Source: an uncultured Algibacter sp. (lineage in GTDB: Bacteria > Bacteroidota > Bacteroidia > Flavobacteriales > Flavobacteriaceae). From it: a stretch of 64,000 bases of DNA. A program made the position numbers and the translations under genes. The notes below the pieces were generated by a model. It saw nothing but the letters and a program-made list of their open reading frames with translations. It did no database searches and had not been told where the DNA came from. The stretch spans positions 62,001 to 126,000 of the forward strand of contig CANMZT010000013.1 of NCBI GenBank assembly GCA_947502405.1, written 5' to 3'. This document shows, piece after piece, positions 33,640 to 42,078 of this stretch (position 1 is the first letter of the stretch; every line of letters starts with the position of its first letter).

Positions 33640-34713
33640 TTAAAATAGTTTTAATTGTCCCTGTTTATAAGGCTGATGCAAATCACAATTAAGTTTTGGA
33701 ATACCTTTGTTTTTAAAATACTGATGTCTAGCCAATTTTATAAGGTTATTTATTTGTTCTGCTATTTTACCTTCACCACGCATTCTTGCTCCATATCTTG
33801 AATCGTTTAAATTACCTCCATGGCAACTTTCTATTTGATGTAATACTTTTTCGGCTCGATCTGGCATTGTTTTTTTTATCCAATCTGTAAATATTTCGCC
33901 AATAGCACCATTAAGCCTTACAATGGTATGCCCTATTGCAAGAGCTCCTCTATCAGAAGCAGCTTTAGCCAAGGGCAGTATTTCATGACTATTAATTGAC
34001 GGAATTATTGGTGCAATCATGACATTTACAGGGATTCCGTGTTCACTCAATATCTTTACAGTTTCTAAACGCTTTTTAATAGTTGCTGTTCTAGGTTCTA
34101 AAATACGTCTTGTCTCTTCTGATAGCGAGGTAATAGAAATATTTACACCAATTAGATTGTCTTTAGCTAAAGCTTTAAGAACATCCAAATCTTCTATAAT
34201 TCTAGAATTTTTTGTGATTATACCCACAGGGTGCTTATATTTTAAAAATACCTCTAAACATTGCCTTGTAATTCTGTATATTTTTTCTGCTGGCTGATAA
34301 CAATCTGTATTTCCAGACATAACAATTGGGTATGCTTTCCAACTTTTCTTTTTTAAAAGAGTCTCAAGTAATTTTGGAGCATCTTTTTTTACTAAAATGC
34401 GTCTCTCAAAATCTAAACCAGCACTATATCCCCAAAATTCATGTGTATTTCTGGCATAGCAATAAATACAACCATGCTCACAACCTTGGTAGGCATTCAT
34501 GGAATATGCCATACCTACATCTGGACTCTTCACCTTGTTAACTATTGTTTTAGGAAAAACCTCTAGATATTTTGTCTTGTTTTTATCAATTTGCTCACCT
34601 TCTTTTTGGCAAAATTCTAAAAAATCGTCACGCATTTCATGACTTAATTCGAAGAAACGATTAGGGACGTTTATCTGCGCGCCACGTCCTTTTATGGCAG
34701 ATTTGGGAGACAT
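33640..34713 (-). CDS. PA0069-family radical SAM protein
   Basis: The 357-residue protein has the radical SAM Cys cluster CEHGCIYCYAR (CxxxCxxC) at about residue 81. It also has the PA0069-family landmarks AIKGRGAQINVPNRF, DVGMAYSMNAYQGCEHG, MSGNTDCYQPAEK and ILEPRTATIKKRL, and ends with a KLNCDLHQPYKQ tail. It is related to spore photoproduct lyase-like and SplB-like proteins; the substrate is unknown. It is a single gene convergent with the secreted paralog 2. Confidence 0.92.
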   Translation of the reverse strand: MSPKSAIKGRGAQINVPNRFFELSHEMRDDFLEFCQKEGEQIDKNKTKYLEVFPKTIVNKVKSPDVGMAYSMNAYQGCEHGCIYCYARNTHEFWGYSAGLDFERRILVKKDAPKLLETLLKKKSWKAYPIVMSGNTDCYQPAEKIYRITRQCLEVFLKYKHPVGIITKNSRIIEDLDVLKALAKDNLIGVNISITSLSEETRRILEPRTATIKKRLETVKILSEHGIPVNVMIAPIIPSINSHEILPLAKAASDRGALAIGHTIVRLNGAIGEIFTDWIKKTMPDRAEKVLHQIESCHGGNLNDSRYGARMRGEGKIAEQINNLIKLARHQYFKNKGIPKLNCDLHQPYKQGQLKLF

Positions 34714-34846
34714 ATTAATAAAATTAAAGATTGAATGCTTTTATTGTAGCTCTTTAAAATTACTTATAATTTGTTTTGAAAACTGTTAAAAGAAAAATGG
34801 GTTATTAACAACTTGATTTTCCGAGAAGAGATGATGGATATCTAAT

Positions 34847-35629
34847 TTACCTTCCAGGAAAATCAGCCTTACGCTTTTCTAAAAAAGCCGTTGTACCCTC
34901 AACAAAATCTTCAGTTCCGAAGCTGTTTCCAAATTCCTTAACCTCAACATCATAACCGTTTACACCATCTTTGAAATTAGCATTTATAGCTCTTATAGCG
35001 GCACTAATGGCTACTGATGAATTTCTAGAAATTTTAGAAGCTATTTTTTCGCAAAGCGGCATTAGTTCTTCCAAAGCAGTTACATGGTTTACCAAGCCGT
35101 AATTTAAAGCTTGGTTAGCATCAATCATTCCTGCGGTCATTATCATTTCCATGGCGCGTCCTTTACCTACTAATTGTGGTAAGCGTTGTGTACCACCATA
35201 CCCTGGAATAACACCCAAAGACACTTCTGGAAGCCCTAATTTCGCGTTATCGCTTGCTATTCTAAAATGGCAAGCCATTGCTAATTCTAATCCGCCACCA
35301 AGTGCAAAACCATTAACTGCTGCTATAACAGGCGTTGATAGATTTTCAATAAAATTGAACAATAATTCTTGTCCTTTTGCTGCTAATTTAGCGCCTTCTT
35401 CAACATCAAAATTGGCAAATTCGCTAATATCTGCTCCAGCAACAAAGGCTTTTTCACCGCTTCCAGTAATGAGAATAACTTTAGTGTCTTCATTGTTATT
35501 GGCATCATCAAAAGCTTCGTGCAACTCTTCAATAGTTTCTTTATTGAGTGCGTTTAACTTCTTTGGACGGTTGATGGTAATGGTTGTAATACCATTGTTT
35601 TCTTCGGTAAGAATGTTATTGTAAGACAT
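34847..35629 (-). CDS. Enoyl-CoA hydratase/isomerase family protein
   Basis: The 260-residue crotonase-fold enzyme has CoA and oxyanion-hole motifs in AFVAGADISEF and NGFALGGGLELAMACHFRIA, and PEVSLGVIPGYGGTQRLPQL. The two Glu residues needed for hydration (in GLELAM and in LPEVSLG) are both present, so it is likely a true enoyl-CoA hydratase that hydrates trans-2-enoyl-CoA in beta-oxidation or a related pathway. No other fatty-acid oxidation gene is adjacent. A dispersed palindrome lies just upstream. Confidence 0.92.
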   Translation of the reverse strand: MSYNNILTEENNGITTITINRPKKLNALNKETIEELHEAFDDANNNEDTKVILITGSGEKAFVAGADISEFANFDVEEGAKLAAKGQELLFNFIENLSTPVIAAVNGFALGGGLELAMACHFRIASDNAKLGLPEVSLGVIPGYGGTQRLPQLVGKGRAMEMIMTAGMIDANQALNYGLVNHVTALEELMPLCEKIASKISRNSSVAISAAIRAINANFKDGVNGYDVEVKEFGNSFGTEDFVEGTTAFLEKRKADFPGR

Positions 35630-35648
35630 TTTTATGATTTAGTATTAA

Positions 35649-35675
35649 GACCTTTAGACTGCGCTCAAGGTGACA
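35649..35675. repeat. Degenerate copy of the GAGCGCAGTC palindrome repeat
   Basis: GACCTTTAGACTGCGCTCAA, then GGTGACA, matches the repeat seen in and upstream of metG. It lies between the enoyl-CoA hydratase gene and the small secreted-protein gene. Confidence 0.6.
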
Positions 35676-35687
35676 TTGATTATTTAA

Positions 35688-36116
35688 CTATTCTTTAAAT
35701 ACAGTTAAACCTTCAATATGAAAGGTTTCTGATTCATAAAATCTTAAAGCCGTTTTTACAACTTTATCTGATTTATCTCTTGGTGATTTTGTGATGTATC
35801 TTGCTTTTGAGTTATTGAGATTAACTGTATATTTTTCATTAAAATCTGTTTTTTTATTTGAAGAGAATACAACTATCTTTCCTTCCTTTTGCCACGTCCC
35901 CTTACCATAAAAATTTTCTTCTGGGTTGCCTGCTCCTGCAACTCTTAAATAATGATATAAGAACGTACTATCTTGGTTTAATGTTATAGTCCACTTACTT
36001 ATTGTACCATCTTCTCTAGGATCTGAGGCACCTCTTGTGTAAACTCCAGCTTGTGAGAACACATTAAAAGAGCTTAGTATAATCACAATTATTACAAACC
36101 ATTTTTTTAAACTCAT
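35688..36116 (-). CDS. Secreted hypothetical protein (142 aa)
   Basis: The product has a signal peptide (KKWFVIIVIILSSFNVFS, cleaved near residue 21) and a small beta-rich mature part: ISKWTITLNQDSTFLYHYLRV, then NFYGKGTWQKEGKIVVFSS and ARYITKSPRDKSDKV. This pattern (an unfolded-to-strand repeat ending in GTW and GKIVVFSS) is common in flavobacterial lipocalin-like proteins that hold no known ligand. It lies 38 bases from the histidine kinase gene on the same strand and may be co-transcribed with it. Confidence 0.65.
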   Translation of the reverse strand: MSLKKWFVIIVIILSSFNVFSQAGVYTRGASDPREDGTISKWTITLNQDSTFLYHYLRVAGAGNPEENFYGKGTWQKEGKIVVFSSNKKTDFNEKYTVNLNNSKARYITKSPRDKSDKVVKTALRFYESETFHIEGLTVFKE

Positions 36117-36154
36117 ATTCTAATTTTTAAGATCCATGGCTTCGTAGGAATGAT

Positions 36155-37645
36155 TTATTCTTTAGGAAAAGTAACTTTAAAAGTGGTGCCTTTATTTTTT
36201 TCTGAAACAAAGGAAATATTGCCTTTATAGGTTTCTACTATGTTTTTTACCATAGCTAAACCAAGTCCCATACCACTTGTTTTTGTTGTAAATTTAGGCT
36301 CAAAAACTTTTTCTTTATTTTCTTCTGAAACTCCTGAGCCATTATCTGCAACTGTAATAATAACATGGCCTTTATCTTTTCCAACATTAATTATAATTTT
36401 AGGTATTTGGGTTTGATTTTCTGAGATGGCTTGTGTTGCATTCTTAACCAAGTTTGTTACCACACGTATAAGTTGTGTTCTATCGAATTTTGCTATAATC
36501 TCATCTGAATCTGAAGTGAAAACAATATAATCTTCATTAAAAATATCTAAAGCTAACTTTACAATTTTAACCACATTTAAAGTTTCGTTTTGTTGCGCTG
36601 GCATTTTTGCAAAGTTTGAAAATGCTGATGCAATAGAACTCATGGTGTCTATTTGCTGAATTAAGGTTTTACTATATTCATCTACTTTAGATGTGATATT
36701 TTCATCTTCTGGATTAAACTTTCGCTGAAAATTCTGCACCGTTAAACGCATAGGTGTAAGTGGGTTTTTAATCTCGTGCGCTACTTGTTTAGCCATTTCT
36801 CTCCATGCTTGCTCACGTTCACTTTTTGCTAATTGTACTGCACTTTCTTCAAGCTCATCAATCATACTATTATATGAATGTACTAGAGCAGAAATCTCCT
36901 CACTGGTATCATCTACCTCAATTTTCTCATTTCGTTTTTCTAATCTTGTGGTATTTATTTTATCACTTATGGCTTTTAAAGACTTGGTAATGTATTTAGA
37001 AAGTAAAAACGCTATAACTATAGCTGTTAGTAATACTAGCATAAATGCAAACCCAATACGCTGTAGAAACTCTTGAAGCTCTTTAGTAAGAAAATCGTCT
37101 TTTTCTAGATAGGGAATGTTTAATATGGCTAAAGGTTTGGATTTATTATCTGTTATATAAGTATAAGAGGATTGAAAGGTTTCTCCATTTTCCTTGAGTT
37201 TATCTACATATCTGTGTTGGGCAATTTCTGAATCTGAATCAAACTCTATTTTTTGAGTTAATGCATTCATTATTTCGGCATCCAAACACTGGTCGGCATT
37301 ACTTTTTTGCAAACCTGCTTGTGAAGAAATAAGAAGCCCTCCCTCTAAATCATACAAATTAATTTGAAGAGAATGGATATCTGCAATATTATATATTTCT
37401 TCTTTAAAAATATATGGGATGTTTTCTGTTTTTACTTCCCATGTATTCTGACGACCATTTAAAACACGTTTAAGATGTGTTTGTATACTACCTTCTTTAC
37501 GCACTAAACGGCCTTTATGGTAATCTTGACTTTGCTCTTTGTATTGATAAATAGCTACTGCTGAGATAAGTACAGAGGCTAACAACACTAGCAATATCAT
37601 AGCTAAAAAGATACGAGTACGTAAAGCGAGTTTTTTAAGTTTCAT
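36155..37645 (-). CDS. Membrane sensor histidine kinase
   Basis: The kinase has 496 residues from the ATG at 37645. It shows an N-terminal transmembrane helix (about 12-34), a periplasmic sensor region (about 35-190), and a second helix (about 198-220). A HAMP linker, a HisKA domain with the phospho-acceptor in VAHEIKNPLTPMRL and an ATPase domain (NLVKNATQAI, VADNGSGV, GMGLGLAMVKNIVE) follow. It resembles NtrY-like kinases. No response regulator lies next to it, so its partner is elsewhere. An in-frame ATG 10 codons upstream is possible but adds an unusual hydrophobic start. Confidence 0.9.
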   Translation of the reverse strand: MKLKKLALRTRIFLAMILLVLLASVLISAVAIYQYKEQSQDYHKGRLVRKEGSIQTHLKRVLNGRQNTWEVKTENIPYIFKEEIYNIADIHSLQINLYDLEGGLLISSQAGLQKSNADQCLDAEIMNALTQKIEFDSDSEIAQHRYVDKLKENGETFQSSYTYITDNKSKPLAILNIPYLEKDDFLTKELQEFLQRIGFAFMLVLLTAIVIAFLLSKYITKSLKAISDKINTTRLEKRNEKIEVDDTSEEISALVHSYNSMIDELEESAVQLAKSEREQAWREMAKQVAHEIKNPLTPMRLTVQNFQRKFNPEDENITSKVDEYSKTLIQQIDTMSSIASAFSNFAKMPAQQNETLNVVKIVKLALDIFNEDYIVFTSDSDEIIAKFDRTQLIRVVTNLVKNATQAISENQTQIPKIIINVGKDKGHVIITVADNGSGVSEENKEKVFEPKFTTKTSGMGLGLAMVKNIVETYKGNISFVSEKNKGTTFKVTFPKE

Positions 37646-37730
37646 GTAGAAATAATGATTCAATAAATATAGCAATAATCAAACCAAAGACACTACAAGA
37701 TGATTTAAAAAACTGCAGCTCGTGGATAGA

Positions 37731-37834
37731 TGCGTTGGTCCCGATAGCTATCGGGAGCAGTGGAAATCCTTTTTGTGAGGCACGAATAAAAAGATTGCAA
37801 CGTAAAGCCCGACCCCTTGTGGGTAACGTCCAAA
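37731..37834 (+). repeat. Dispersed structured element, copy D
   Basis: TGCGTTGG is followed by the palindrome CCCGATAGCTATCGGG (37740-37755) and AGCAGTGGAAATCC. A hairpin CTTTTT...AAAAAG, then GTAAAGCCC and GTAACGTCCAAA come next. It ends four bases before the stop codon of hemJ. The extra palindrome is also in copy F. Confidence 0.75.
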
Positions 37835-37837
37835 TAA

Positions 37838-38383
37838 TTATGCGTCTGGGTTTTTGTCTCTAAAGTTTTTATAAAGTTTGAATCCGAGCATGATGAGGAT
37901 ACCTAAAACAAATATCCCTATAACGCCCCATATCCAGTTAATGGCACTTTTAAGAATAACCAAAAAGATAACAGCGAAGAGGATGAATGTGGCACCCTCG
38001 TTCCAGATACGCATGAAACTTGAGGTTTTTTTTACTACATCGTTATGTAGTTGCTTGAAATACTGATGCGTTTTAAGGTGATAGATGAATAACAGTATAA
38101 TAAATGCCAATTTTACTTGCATCCAGGGCATGTAAAATAGTGTGGGATTCATGTAAAATAAACTTAAGCCGAAAATTAATGCTAGTATTGCTGATGGCCA
38201 TGTAATGATAAACCAAAGGCGTTTTGCCATAAGTTTTAGTTGCTTACCTAAAATTTCTTTTTCGGGAGATGGTTTATGAAAGGCTTCTATTTGGTATACA
38301 AAAAGGCGCGGTATATAAAACAACCCAGCAAACCAAGTGATAACAAAGATAAGATGAAATGCTTTTAGGTAGAAATATGTCAT
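37838..38383 (-). CDS. hemJ: Protoporphyrinogen IX oxidase HemJ
   Basis: The 181-residue integral-membrane protein belongs to the HemJ family (UPF0093). It has four to five helices, the N-terminal YFYLKAFHLIFVITWFAGLF with the conserved His, and KRLWFIITWPSAILALIFGL, where the family expects its other conserved residues. HemJ oxidises protoporphyrinogen IX to protoporphyrin IX. It lies 24 bases downstream of hemH on the same strand, which gives the last two heme-synthesis steps one transcript and makes the assignment firm. Confidence 0.92.
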   Translation of the reverse strand: MTYFYLKAFHLIFVITWFAGLFYIPRLFVYQIEAFHKPSPEKEILGKQLKLMAKRLWFIITWPSAILALIFGLSLFYMNPTLFYMPWMQVKLAFIILLFIYHLKTHQYFKQLHNDVVKKTSSFMRIWNEGATFILFAVIFLVILKSAINWIWGVIGIFVLGILIMLGFKLYKNFRDKNPDA

Positions 38384-38407
38384 GGCTTTACTACTTATAC
38401 ATTGTGT

Positions 38408-39448
38408 TTAAACAGTTAAAGGCTTTTTATCTGTTGTCCATTCTTTTGCAATATTAGCAATAACTTGTGCGAAGTCTTCGCGGTCATTTAAACAGGGGAT
38501 TACTGTAAATTCTTTTCCACCTACTTCGTGAAAAATCTCTTCACCTTCCATAGCAATCTCTTCTAGCGTCTCTAAACAATCGCTAACAAAAGCTGGAGTA
38601 ACGATAGCCATTTTTTTGATACCTTCTTTACCCATACGCTCTATGGTTCTATCTGTATACGGTTGTAACCATGGATCAAAACCTAATCGTGATTGAAATG
38701 TTGTAGAGTAAGTACCGTTTTTTAATCCTAATTTTTTTGCAACATTAACAGTAGTAATTTCACATTGGTGTCGGTAACAAAATTCGTGCTGTTTACTTCC
38801 TTTTTTAAAGCAGCATTTACCATCCATTTTACAGTTGCCGTTGGTAATATCGCTTTTTCGGATATGCCTTTCTGGTACACCATGATAGCTAAACAAAACA
38901 TGTTCATAATCTAAGCTATCTAGTGTTTCTCCTATACTTTTTGAAAGTACGTTTATATAATCTTCACGTTTGTAAAATGCTGGTGTTCTGGTAATTTTTA
39001 CCTGTGGAAAATGTTCTGCAACCAATTCATCTATTTTTACATCAATAGTTTCTGTGGTTGCCATAGCGAATTGGGGATATAACGGAATTGTTTTTATTTC
39101 TGTACAGCCTTTATCTACCAATTCTTGAAGCCCCTTTTTAAGCGTCATACTACCATATCGCATCGCAAGAGCCACAGGGTAATCAAGCTTTTCTTGTACT
39201 TTTTCCTGAAGCCGTTCTGAAAGCACTATTAGCGGCGAACCCTCATCCCACCAAATTTTTTTGTAAGCTTTGGCAGATGCCTTAGGGCGCGTGTTTAAAA
39301 TGATACCTTTTACAAGCAATGTTCTTGCCCAAAGCGGAACGTCAATAACACGTTCGTCCATTAAAAATTCGCCTAAATACCTTTTTACATCTTTTGGGTT
39401 AGGGCTGTCTGGGGAACCTAAATTAATGAGTAAAACACCTTTTTTCAT
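38408..39448 (-). CDS. hemH: Ferrochelatase
   Basis: The 346-residue enzyme inserts Fe(II) into the porphyrin ring. Motifs seen are KKGVLLINLGSPDSPNPKDV, IPLYPQFAMATTETI, the catalytic-region LFSYHGVPERHIR and QSRLGFDPWLQPYTD. An internal Cys-rich insertion (pattern CX5CCX10CX4C, near residue 190-215) follows the SYHG motif, as in several bacterial ferrochelatases. The ATG at 39448 is chosen because the -7 box overlaps an in-frame TTG at 39469. It is followed by hemJ after 24 bases. Confidence 0.95.
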   Translation of the reverse strand: MKKGVLLINLGSPDSPNPKDVKRYLGEFLMDERVIDVPLWARTLLVKGIILNTRPKASAKAYKKIWWDEGSPLIVLSERLQEKVQEKLDYPVALAMRYGSMTLKKGLQELVDKGCTEIKTIPLYPQFAMATTETIDVKIDELVAEHFPQVKITRTPAFYKREDYINVLSKSIGETLDSLDYEHVLFSYHGVPERHIRKSDITNGNCKMDGKCCFKKGSKQHEFCYRHQCEITTVNVAKKLGLKNGTYSTTFQSRLGFDPWLQPYTDRTIERMGKEGIKKMAIVTPAFVSDCLETLEEIAMEGEEIFHEVGGKEFTVIPCLNDREDFAQVIANIAKEWTTDKKPLTV

Positions 39449-39466
39449 AGTTAAATTTTCTTCTTG

Positions 39467-39474
39467 CAAAAATA
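39467..39474 (-). promoter_or_regulatory. hemH promoter, -7 box TATTTTTG
   Basis: TATTTTTG on the minus strand matches TAnnTTTG and lies 19 bases upstream of the ATG at 39448. Confidence 0.6.
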
Positions 39475-39506
39475 CAATAGAAATTATAAAGGTGCAGTAA
39501 TTTTAA

Positions 39507-39671
39507 TTAGTTATTGTTATTTTCTAATTCTGGTTGAAGATTTAATTTTGGACGCTTTTCAGATGGATCACAATCCTGAAAAATACCGCAAGACACATTT
39601 GTTCTTGCTAACGACTTGCTTTCAACAAAGTTTTTAGATAAAGCCTCAATTTCTGGGGTTAAGAATTTCAT
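39507..39671 (-). CDS. Small hypothetical protein (54 aa) between hemH and the AraC gene
   Basis: The ORF has ATG at 39671 and TAA at 39507-39509. The product starts MKFLTPEIEALSKNFVESK and ends NNNN, with two Cys residues in SCGIFQDCDPSEKRPKL. I recall similar short flavobacterial peptides but no function. It starts 51 bases after the AraC gene on the same strand. It could be a small regulator or a ligand-binding peptide; it is not shown to be part of heme synthesis. Confidence 0.5.
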   Translation of the reverse strand: MKFLTPEIEALSKNFVESKSLARTNVSCGIFQDCDPSEKRPKLNLQPELENNNN

Positions 39672-39722
39672 AATATTAGGTTTTGGGGTTTAGTCAAAAA
39701 TAATAAAAAAACCTTACGCTTT

Positions 39723-40619
39723 TTAACCCAACGACATCACATACTTTTTAGGCGTTGTGCCATACTTCTTTTTAAATGCTGCAATAAAATGACTCGAGGT
39801 ACTATAACCTACTTTATGCCCCACCTCGTTTACATTATCATCACCTGCTTCAAGTAGTTTACGTGCTACTTCCATTTTATAATCAAATAAAAAACTGAAT
39901 ACAGAATCGCCATAAATTTGTTTAAAGCCTTCTTTTAGTTTTTTAATATTCAGTCCTATTTCATCTGCCAATTCTTGTAATGTTGGCGGTTCTGCCATAC
40001 GTAACACTATAATATCTTTGGCTTTTCTAATTTTAATTACGTTGGCTTCGTCTACTAAAAACGGACATTGCTCCACATCAGCATCTTCGCTTCTATTAAA
40101 ATACAAACTCAATAACTCATAAGCCTTTCCTTTAAAGTACAACTGTTTTATGGATGAATTCAAACTATAATTAATCAACTGATTTAAAACTATAGCCATT
40201 GATGGGGTAATAACACCATCTTTATAATATTTTTTATCTTTATTATCGCCGCTTAAAAACGAAATATAATCTGCTTCTTCAGAAAATAAACCATGAAATT
40301 TTTTGATTGAAATTAATATAGAAACTATCCAAGAATTAGGCTCAACCTCAAGATCTATTGGTAATTCGCGTTGCGGATTATAGAGTAACAAGGAATTCTC
40401 TTCATGAATATCTAAGCTATAACGCCCTTGGTTAAAAACAAATTTAGTACCACCTTTAATACAAAAATGAAACTGTATAAAACTGCTATCTATGTCTTTA
40501 GCAACATTTTGAGCGACACTTTCATCATTTCTAAACATCAAAATCAAAAACCCATCATCAACTGCTGTTTCATTAAAAGTACTTTTAGCGACACTTTTTA
40601 AGTTGTTTTTTTCGTTCAT
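39723..40619 (-). CDS. AraC-family regulator of the heme locus (PchR-like)
   Basis: The 298-residue regulator has an N-terminal sensor domain (FIQFHFCIKGGTKFVFNQGR) and C-terminal HTH pair (TLQELADEIGLNIKKLKEGF, then VNEVGHKVGYSTSSHFIAAF). The overall pattern resembles PchR-type AraC proteins that respond to iron or siderophores in other bacteria. It is transcribed divergently from hemA across a 193-base gap that contains a Fur/PerR-like palindrome close to its start codon. It is the likely local controller of the tetrapyrrole genes; its effector is inference. Confidence 0.9.
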   Translation of the reverse strand: MNEKNNLKSVAKSTFNETAVDDGFLILMFRNDESVAQNVAKDIDSSFIQFHFCIKGGTKFVFNQGRYSLDIHEENSLLLYNPQRELPIDLEVEPNSWIVSILISIKKFHGLFSEEADYISFLSGDNKDKKYYKDGVITPSMAIVLNQLINYSLNSSIKQLYFKGKAYELLSLYFNRSEDADVEQCPFLVDEANVIKIRKAKDIIVLRMAEPPTLQELADEIGLNIKKLKEGFKQIYGDSVFSFLFDYKMEVARKLLEAGDDNVNEVGHKVGYSTSSHFIAAFKKKYGTTPKKYVMSLG

Positions 40620-40630
40620 TTTTTCTTTTT

Positions 40631-40649
40631 ATTTAGAATTATTCTAAAT
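40631..40649. promoter_or_regulatory. Fur/PerR-like 19-bp palindrome
   Basis: ATTTAGAATTATTCTAAAT is a perfect inverted repeat with a one-base centre. Its inner TTAGAATTATTCTAA is the 7-1-7 layout of Fur-family boxes (PerR: TTATAATnATTATAA). It lies 12 bases upstream of the AraC start codon and downstream of that gene's -7 box. Confidence 0.55.
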
Positions 40650-40678
40650 TAAAGCATTCAAAACTGCCTAATTCTATA

Positions 40679-40686
40679 CAAAAATA
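40679..40686 (-). promoter_or_regulatory. Promoter of the heme-locus AraC gene, -7 box TATTTTTG
   Basis: TATTTTTG on the minus strand lies 60 bases before the ATG. The Fur/PerR-like palindrome falls in the resulting 5' leader. Confidence 0.5.
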
Positions 40687-40781
40687 TGACATTTATCATA
40701 CTTTTTCTTGAAAATGCATTAAAAAACCACAAACGATATTAAAAGTTCTTTTAGCGTTGTTTTTTTTAGTATCAATCCCGT

Positions 40782-40789
40782 TACTTTTG
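40782..40789 (+). promoter_or_regulatory. hemA promoter, -7 box TACTTTTG
   Basis: TACTTTTG lies 24 bases before the ATG at 40813, with TTG at 40757 as a possible -33 element. It rules out a GTG start at 40789. Confidence 0.6.
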
Positions 40790-40812
40790 TGTGGCAATTT
40801 TCAGGTAGAGTA

Positions 40813-42078
40813 ATGCAGAAATACAATATTAGCAGAAGTAGTTCATTTTACGCCATTGGCTTAAGTTACAAAAAAGCCGATGCTGATATTCGTGGACGTT
40901 TTAGTTTAGATGATGAATCTAAACATGCGTTGCTACAACAAGCTAAAGAGAATAGTATTGAAAGTTTAATAGTTACTTCTACATGCAACCGCACCGAAAT
41001 TTATGGTTTTGCGCAGCATCCTTACCAACTTATAGAATTACTTTGTGATAACACTAACGGTACTGTTGAAGAGTTTCGCGATGTAGCCTATATTTACAAG
41101 AATAAAGAGGCTATTGCGCACATGTTTCGTGTGGGTTCGGGTTTAGATAGTCAGATTTTAGGTGATTTTGAAATTATTAGTCAGCTTAAGTCCAGCACAA
41201 AACTGTCTAGAACATATAATTTACTCAATCATTTTTCAGAGCGTTTGGTAAATGCTGTAATTCAAGCCAGTAAACGTATAAAAACGGAAACTAATATTTC
41301 ATCTGGTGCCACTTCTGTTTCATTCGCATCTGTACAATATATTTTTAAAAATGTTGCAGATGTTTCAAATAAAGATATTTTATTATTCGGAACAGGAAAA
41401 ATCGGTAGAAATACTTGTGAAAATTTAGTAAAGCATACCGAAAACGAACACATTACGCTAATCAATAGAACTAAAGATAAAGCAGAACAAATTGCTGGTA
41501 AATTCAATTTAGTGGTAAAAGATTATGCGAATTTGCAAGAAGAAATCAGTACATCAGACATTTTAATAGTAGCTACAGGAGCGCATCGTCCAACCATTGA
41601 TAAGCATATAATTCAAACTAAAAAGCCGCTTTTAATTTTAGATTTATCTATTCCGAAGAATGTAAATGAAAATGTTCAGGAATTAGAGAATGTCTCTTTA
41701 GTTCACTTAGATGATTTATCAAAAATCACTGATGAAACTCTTGAAAAACGTAAAGAACACATTCCGTTAGCTGAACAAATTATAGAAGAAATAAAAGCTG
41801 AATTTAACGGCTGGTTAGAAACCAGAAAGTTTGCACCTACCATAAAAGCGTTGAAGCATAAGTTGGCAGATTTTGCAGCAGCAGAATTAGATACACAACG
41901 CAAAAAGAATTCTGATTTTAACGAAGCACAAGCAGAATTAATTAGCAATAAAATTATTCAAAAAATAACCAATCATTTTGCGCATCATTTAAAAGATGAT
42001 GCCGTTTCTACTGATGATAGCCTAGAACTGATAAAGAAAGTATTTCAGTTAGAAGAACCTCAAAAAGCAAATGTCTAA
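40813..42078 (+). CDS. hemA: Glutamyl-tRNA reductase
   Basis: The 421-residue enzyme reduces glutamyl-tRNA to glutamate-1-semialdehyde, the first committed step of C5-route heme synthesis. TSTCNRTEIYGF holds the catalytic Cys. GSGLDSQILGDFEIISQLK is the conserved domain-swap region, and LLFGTGKIGRNTCENL is the NADPH-binding motif. A C-terminal dimerisation helix region completes the length. The start at 40813 (MQKYNISR) follows the -7 box by 24 bases. It overlaps the hemC-hemD fusion by 8 bases. hemL, the next pathway step, is not in this window. Confidence 0.96.
   Translation: MQKYNISRSSSFYAIGLSYKKADADIRGRFSLDDESKHALLQQAKENSIESLIVTSTCNRTEIYGFAQHPYQLIELLCDNTNGTVEEFRDVAYIYKNKEAIAHMFRVGSGLDSQILGDFEIISQLKSSTKLSRTYNLLNHFSERLVNAVIQASKRIKTETNISSGATSVSFASVQYIFKNVADVSNKDILLFGTGKIGRNTCENLVKHTENEHITLINRTKDKAEQIAGKFNLVVKDYANLQEEISTSDILIVATGAHRPTIDKHIIQTKKPLLILDLSIPKNVNENVQELENVSLVHLDDLSKITDETLEKRKEHIPLAEQIIEEIKAEFNGWLETRKFAPTIKALKHKLADFAAAELDTQRKKNSDFNEAQAELISNKIIQKITNHFAHHLKDDAVSTDDSLELIKKVFQLEEPQKANV

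Noticed and set aside
35151-35624. Open frame of 157 codons opposite the enoyl-CoA hydratase gene.
   Set aside because: It is the mirror of a well supported gene and has low-complexity Ser/Leu/Ala content and no family features.
36128-36150. Possible decayed REP-like copy (GGCTTCGTAGGAATGAT) before the histidine kinase gene end.
   Set aside because: Only one arm is recognisable, too little to call.
39449-39469. A TTG start giving ferrochelatase seven more residues.
   Set aside because: The TTG overlaps the -7 box, so it would not be in the mRNA.
40789-40812. GTG start for hemA eight codons upstream.
   Set aside because: It coincides with the last base of the -7 box TACTTTTG.
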